This document shows, piece by piece, positions 60,002-64,000 of a DNA stretch of 64,000 nt. The DNA comes from CAZRCZ01 sp964598765. GTDB lineage: Bacteria; Sumerlaeota; Sumerlaeia; MVZB01; JAJFLK01. The stretch lies in NCBI GenBank assembly GCA_964598765.1, contig CAZRCZ010000019.1, positions 1 through 64,000 on the forward strand, written 5' to 3'. The notes under the pieces are model-generated. The model was not told the DNA's origin. It saw only the letters and a program-made list of their open reading frames with translations, and did no database searches. The position numbers and the translations under genes were made by a program. Each line of letters starts with the position of its first letter. The first letter of the stretch is position 1.

Positions 60002-60958
60002 ATGGATACCGCCGCCATTGCCTTGATTTTTCCCGGTCAGGGATCGCAAACCCCCGGCATGGGAAAGGACATCGCCGAAAATTATCCGTCGGCCAAGGAA
60101 CTGTTTGAGCAGGCCGACGCAATTCTCGGTCGTTCATTATCCAAAATTTGTTGGGAAGGCTCCGAAGAGGAGCTTCGCCAGACTTCCAACACGCAACCCG
60201 CCCTTTACGTCGCCGGAGCGGCGGCGCTGGCCGCTCTGCGCGCCGAGGGACTGGACGGCTCGGCGACCGCCGGTCATTCGCTCGGCGAATACACCGCGCT
60301 TTACGCGGCGGGCGTGTTTGACTTTGAAACGGGGCTTCGATTGGTGGACGCCCGCGCGCGAGGAATGGAGCAAGCGGGACGGGATCGTCCGGGTGCGATG
60401 GCCGCGCTTCTGGGTTTGGCCGACGAGAAAGTCGAGCCGGTTTGCCTTGAGGCGTCATCCGTTGGGATCGTCGTCCCCGCCAACTGGAATTGCCCCCAGC
60501 AGGTCGTGATTTCCGGCGATCCGGCGGCGATTGACCGGGGGATTGAACTGGCCAAAGCGGCTGGAGCGAAAAAGGCGATGAAACTGAACGTCGCGGGAGC
60601 TTTTCATTCCCCATTGATGGCTCCGGCGGTTGAATCCTTGCGGTCGGCTTTGGGAAAAGCAGTTCTTTTCCCTCCACGCATCAAGTTTGTGGCGAATTTC
60701 GGCGCACATTTTTTAAGCGATCCCGAAGTCATTCGTCTTAACCTCTTGGAACAACTGATTTCTCCGGTCCGATGGACCCAATCTGTCCAAGCGTTGGCAG
60801 GAAGTGGAATCACAACCTTCCTTGAACTTGGAGCCGGGAGCGTCCTCACTGCACTCCTGAAACGGATAGATCGGTCTTTGGCAGGGCAAGCGATAGCTAA
60901 GGCTGAAGACATCAAAAGATTCAAATTGGAAGATTCGAAGCCCCCCTCCACCCCATAA
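60002..60958 (+). CDS. fabD: Malonyl-CoA:ACP transacylase
   Basis: The 318-residue enzyme loads malonate onto acyl carrier protein for fatty-acid synthesis. The family signature is complete: FPGQGSQTPGMG at the oxyanion hole, the nucleophile Ser in TAGHSLGEYTALYAAG, the catalytic His in VAGAFHSPLMAPA, and NCPQQVVISGDP. The last 20 residues are a variable tail. There is no clear ribosome binding site before the ATG. It is far from acpP-fabF (33-34 kb), unlike the usual fabHDG-acpP-fabF cluster. Confidence 0.96.
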   Translation: MDTAAIALIFPGQGSQTPGMGKDIAENYPSAKELFEQADAILGRSLSKICWEGSEEELRQTSNTQPALYVAGAAALAALRAEGLDGSATAGHSLGEYTALYAAGVFDFETGLRLVDARARGMEQAGRDRPGAMAALLGLADEKVEPVCLEASSVGIVVPANWNCPQQVVISGDPAAIDRGIELAKAAGAKKAMKLNVAGAFHSPLMAPAVESLRSALGKAVLFPPRIKFVANFGAHFLSDPEVIRLNLLEQLISPVRWTQSVQALAGSGITTFLELGAGSVLTALLKRIDRSLAGQAIAKAEDIKRFKLEDSKPPSTP

Positions 60959-60969
60959 AAACGCACATA

Positions 60970-61294
60970 TTTTGTTCGTTTCTCTCATTGTGCAATCTCA
61001 AAATGCGAGAATCCATGCGTCAGAAGTTAGTTTGATTCAGGTTAGATTCCAAATATTTATGCAATTAAAGCTTTTGAGATCAATTCTCTATACATTAATC
61101 AACCGACATCGCGTATGCATTGGTCCGGAAGATGCTAATAACAATGCAAGGGATCGAAGAGATGCCCTGAAAGTGTGCGAAGGTTGTCTTGTAGGAAGGC
61201 AACCGCAGAAAAGAATTCTCCGCACCTCCGTAAACCCATCACTGAGCGAAGTGCCGCCGATATTTTCACCCAGAATGTCGGCGGCCTTTTTCTT
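60970..61294 (+). ncRNA. Candidate structured RNA upstream of a terminator
   Basis: This AT-richer gap between fabD and the last gene has no credible coding frame but several hairpins in its right half. These are GCATTG..CAATGC (about 61115-61148), GGTTG..CAACC (about 61183-61206), and a GTGCG..CCGCAC pairing that encloses the latter. It ends in a rho-independent terminator at 61253-61291. A candidate -10 box TATACA lies near 61090. This could be a small RNA or simply the fabD 3' untranslated region. I matched it to no known RNA class (6S, tmRNA, RNase P and SRP were considered). Confidence 0.3.
61253..61291 (+). terminator. Rho-independent terminator
   Basis: An 8-bp GC-rich stem, GCCGCCGA (61253-61260) with TCGGCGGC (61278-61285), has an internal extension across a 17-base loop and is followed by CTTTTTCTT. 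It lies about 300 bases after the fabD stop and ends whatever transcript crosses the gap. Confidence 0.8.
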
Positions 61295-61429
61295 ATGTGT
61301 CGCTTCCAGCCAACGCATTTCTAACAAGAATTAAGCTCGTCCGGACATACCGTGCCATCTATAATGCGCGGCGAATTAATGATCCGATAAAATTCCAATG
61401 CGGACTCGTTTTGAGGAGTTTCAAACCAC

Positions 61430-64000
61430 ATGAGAGTTTTCACTTTTCTCGCGTGCATGGGGCTCGCGCTTGAAGCCCGAGCGCAAAGTTCCAAGGCCGT
61501 GCCTCTTTCCACGGGCCGATTCCTCACGCCCGAGGGAGAGAGCGTCGCCGTGGGGAGTTTTCCCGTCAACATAGTCCTGAGTCCCGACGGACGATATCTT
61601 GCCGTAACCTGCATGGGCCGGCGCGAGGGGATTTCGATCCTCTCCGCCCATGACGGCAAGGTGATTTCACGGGTGGAGGTCAACAAGAAGAGAACCGACG
61701 GCTCAAAGAAAAAAGAAGGGCTTTATTTTGGTTTGGCATTGGCTCAGGAAACGGATGGAGACGCAATCCTATACGCCTCGAGGGGAGCCGAGGACCGCGT
61801 CGCCGTGCACCGGCTTTCGCGTGAGGGGAAACTCGCCGAGGCCGACCGGTTTCTGGACGATCCGTCGGGCATCCCGAATTTTGAGGCTCCCCATAACGTT
61901 GCCGGCATCGCGCTCAGCGGCGACGGCAAACGGCTCTACTGCGTCAACAACAACGCCAGCGCGCATACCGGAATGAAATCCTCACTCAGCGTGGCGGATG
62001 TCGCGGGAAACAAGATCCTTAGGAAAATTGAATTGCCGGGATTTCCGCTGGACCTCGCCGTTCTTTCCAAGGAAGGCGGGGCCGATCGGATTTATATCGC
62101 CTGCGAGCGGGATGGACTTGTGGCGGTGGTTGACCCGGAGGGCGGGAACGTTGTCGCCACGATCATGGTCGGCGCGCAACCCGACCGCCTCCTCCTTGAC
62201 CGATCCCAGAACCGCCTCTTCGTCTCCAATGGAGGGGGAGACTCGGTCAGCGTCATTGACACGATCAAGAACGTCGTCACGGACTCGATTCTTGTGCGGC
62301 CGGACGACGCCCGCGGATTGGCTGGGACGACGCCTCTAGGAATGGCGGTCAGTCACGACGGTCACAAACTCTACGTCGCCCTTGCGGACCTAAACGCGGT
62401 GGGCGTCGTGGACTTGGAGAGCAGAGCCTTAAGCGGAATGATCCCGACCGGCTGGTATCCGACCTGTGTGGCTCTGGATTCCGAAGGGGGGCACCTATTC
62501 GTCGCCAATGCCAAAGGGGTTCAAACCTCCAACCCAAACAAAGAAACGCAGGGACCCGAAGGGGCTTGGGGGAGATACATACTGGATTTGCTGGAAGGAA
62601 CGGTCTCCCGAATCGCCCTGCCAGACGATCAAGCCCTGAAGGAAATGACGAAGCACGTGATCGCCAACGGATTCGGTCGGACAAAATTTGGGGAGCCGCA
62701 AATCAAGAATCCGGGCATCGAGCACGTCTTCTACGTCATCAAGGAGAACCGCACCTACGACCAAGTTTTGGGGGACATGCCCGAAGGAAATGGCGACGCG
62801 AGCCTCTGCCTTTTCCCAGAAGAGGTCACGCCCAACCTTCATTCCTTAGCGCGACGATTTGTTCTTTTGGACAACTTTTACGTCTGCGCCGAGGTATCGG
62901 CGGATGGCTGGAACTGGTCCACGTCCGGCATGATTTCCCCTTATACGATGCGCAACACCGTTTACAATTATTCGGATCGCGGACGGCGCTACGATTTTGA
63001 GGGGCAGAACAACGGCGTTCCGGTGGACCTGCGCGGTATCCCCGACGTGGCCACCGCCGCGAGCGGGTATATTTGGGATCATTGTCTTAAGCACGGAATC
63101 GAGTTTCGCAATTACGGTTTTTTCAACGCCTTTACGGAAGAGGACTTCGTTCCCAACATTAAGGACCCCGAGGGCAAGCCGATTGTGAAGTTCAACCAGC
63201 CAACCAAAAAGGCGTTGGTCAGCCGGACGGATTCCGATTTTCTTCTGTTCGACATGACCTACGCCGATTCCGACGCTTGGGTGAAGCGCGACGCTCCGGC
63301 TCCGAGGCAACGCAAGACTTGGGGCGAGCACCAGGATCCTTCCCGCATCGCCGCCTTCCGGCGCGAGTTCAAGGAGTTCGTGAAGAACGGCAACCTGCCG
63401 AAGTTTGTGATGGTGCGGCTCTGTTGCGATCACACGCATGGAACCACCGTCGGCAGTCATTCCCCTCGGGCCATGGTCGCCGACAATGATTACGCCGTCG
63501 GGCAACTCGTTGAAATGATCAGCCGGAGTCCTTATTGGGAGAAAAGCGCGATCTTCATTCTGGAGGACGACGCGCAAGACGGCTACGACCACGTGGACGC
63601 GCACCGGTCCATCGCGTTCGCCATCAGTCCCTTTATTCCCAAAGGCTCGGTGGACCACCGCTTCTACAACACCGACGGCATGCTCCGCGCGATGGAGGAA
63701 CTGCTCGGTTTGCCGCCGATGAATCAGTTCGATGCCGTCGCGCCGTCATTGGCGGTCTTCGGCGATCAACCCGCCAACAACGCGCCCTATGATCCGATTC
63801 TTCCGTCTCGCGCGATCATCTCCGAGGTCAACACGAAGACGGCCTACGGCGCGGAGAGATCGGAGCAGTTTGATTTTGCCCGCGCGGACGCCATTCCCGA
63901 TTCGGATCTCAATGAAATAATCTGGCGTTCGATCCGGGGAGCGGATGCGCCCCTTCCTCCCGTCCGTTACGGTTTGCGGCTGAGCGCTGATGCGAGGGGT
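61430..64000 (+). CDS. Secreted beta-propeller/phosphoesterase fusion protein, 3' end outside the window
   Basis: At least 857 codons are present and the frame is open at the window end. A signal peptide (MRVFTFLACMGLALEARAQ) is followed by a YVTN/lactonase-like beta-propeller of about 390 residues with repeats such as NIVLSPDGRYLAVTCMG, GIALSGDGKRLYCVNNN, DRLLLDRSQNRLFVSNGGGD and GMAVSHDGHKLYVALADLN. A phosphoesterase domain (PF04185-like) begins near residue 430 with HVFYVIKENRTYDQVLGDM. It continues through DNFYVCAEVSADGWNWSTSG, CCDHTHG and the metal motif IFILEDDAQDGYDHVDAHR. It probably acts outside the cell on phosphate esters or phospholipids. A GAGGAG element precedes the ATG. Confidence 0.88.
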   Translation, partial: MRVFTFLACMGLALEARAQSSKAVPLSTGRFLTPEGESVAVGSFPVNIVLSPDGRYLAVTCMGRREGISILSAHDGKVISRVEVNKKRTDGSKKKEGLYFGLALAQETDGDAILYASRGAEDRVAVHRLSREGKLAEADRFLDDPSGIPNFEAPHNVAGIALSGDGKRLYCVNNNASAHTGMKSSLSVADVAGNKILRKIELPGFPLDLAVLSKEGGADRIYIACERDGLVAVVDPEGGNVVATIMVGAQPDRLLLDRSQNRLFVSNGGGDSVSVIDTIKNVVTDSILVRPDDARGLAGTTPLGMAVSHDGHKLYVALADLNAVGVVDLESRALSGMIPTGWYPTCVALDSEGGHLFVANAKGVQTSNPNKETQGPEGAWGRYILDLLEGTVSRIALPDDQALKEMTKHVIANGFGRTKFGEPQIKNPGIEHVFYVIKENRTYDQVLGDMPEGNGDASLCLFPEEVTPNLHSLARRFVLLDNFYVCAEVSADGWNWSTSGMISPYTMRNTVYNYSDRGRRYDFEGQNNGVPVDLRGIPDVATAASGYIWDHCLKHGIEFRNYGFFNAFTEEDFVPNIKDPEGKPIVKFNQPTKKALVSRTDSDFLLFDMTYADSDAWVKRDAPAPRQRKTWGEHQDPSRIAAFRREFKEFVKNGNLPKFVMVRLCCDHTHGTTVGSHSPRAMVADNDYAVGQLVEMISRSPYWEKSAIFILEDDAQDGYDHVDAHRSIAFAISPFIPKGSVDHRFYNTDGMLRAMEELLGLPPMNQFDAVAPSLAVFGDQPANNAPYDPILPSRAIISEVNTKTAYGAERSEQFDFARADAIPDSDLNEIIWRSIRGADAPLPPVRYGLRLSADARG

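Noticed and set aside
60970..61294. 6S RNA, RNase P RNA, tmRNA or SRP RNA in the fabD downstream gap.
   Set aside because: None of the hallmark sequences is present: no GAGGAAAGTC of RNase P, no tmRNA GGATTCGAC segment, no SRP GGAAGCAGC loop, and no long rod with a central bubble.
60972..61334. A 120-codon open frame in the gap after fabD.
   Set aside because: It runs through a rho-independent terminator, has no ribosome binding site and no protein-like composition.

Overview
The window is chromosomal DNA from a diderm (Gram-negative-type) bacterium of moderately high G+C. It carries lipoprotein signal peptides, a TolC-type outer membrane factor, two secretins and type II/IV pilus-type proteins, next to housekeeping genes (rng, trpDC, hisF, tyrA, aroF, fabF-acpP-rnc, fabD, rplI, glyQS). 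A c-di-AMP riboswitch in front of a KimA-type potassium importer, a crotonyl-CoA carboxylase/reductase homologue, a cytochrome c/copper-monooxygenase fusion and many short dispersed intergenic repeats point to an environmental lineage of the PVC/Acidobacteria/candidate-phylum kind. No gene fixes the phylum, so that placement is inference. There are no phage, conjugation, CRISPR or transposase genes.

Layout. 0-8 kb: a tRNA-Trp with its own promoter, RNase G, a 1.2 kb repeat-rich gap, a Sel1-repeat protein, a 1.2 kb stack of short-period repeats, a secreted phosphoesterase and a PilC/GspF inner-membrane protein. 8-19 kb: a PEGA lipoprotein, an orphan oligopeptide-binding lipoprotein, trpD-trpC followed by a 52-codon small ORF and a membrane protein, then hisF-glycosyltransferase-gph on the other strand, a GAF protein, an orphan sugar-binding protein and an SDR. 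19-34 kb: a 1533-residue hybrid sensor kinase, a LolA-like protein, alpha-glucan phosphorylase divergent from queD, the operon aroF-tyrA-surE, dodecin, and the operon acpP-fabF-rnc. 34-41 kb: a copper/redox neighbourhood (heavy-metal-binding lipoprotein, TolC-like lipoprotein, Tat-exported multicopper oxidase, small membrane protein, NDUFA9-like protein, cytochrome c/PHM-like copper monooxygenase). 41-52 kb: DedA and a glycosyltransferase, riboswitch plus kimA, a 14-bladed WD40 lipoprotein, a pseudopilin, a GT-C glycosyltransferase and an MFS transporter. 52-64 kb: rplI, a 71-residue protein, glyQS, tpx, ccr with a cysA remnant behind it, two tandem secretins sharing a 1,113-bp tract that appears identical, fabD, a structured AT-richer gap, and a beta-propeller/phosphoesterase protein that runs off the window.

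How parts work together. Aromatic amino-acid supply is split over trpDC and aroF-tyrA. Fatty-acid elongation genes (acpP, fabF) sit with rnc, while fabD lies 26 kb away behind the secretins. Several envelope genes (PilC, pseudopilin, secretins) are scattered parts of a type II secretion/type IV pilus machinery.

The most unusual layer is the repeat content. Several families of 6-12-bp-period motifs occur singly or as inverted pairs between genes, and in at least three places they have become part of coding sequence: the signal peptides of two exported lipoproteins and the central loop of an MFS transporter.
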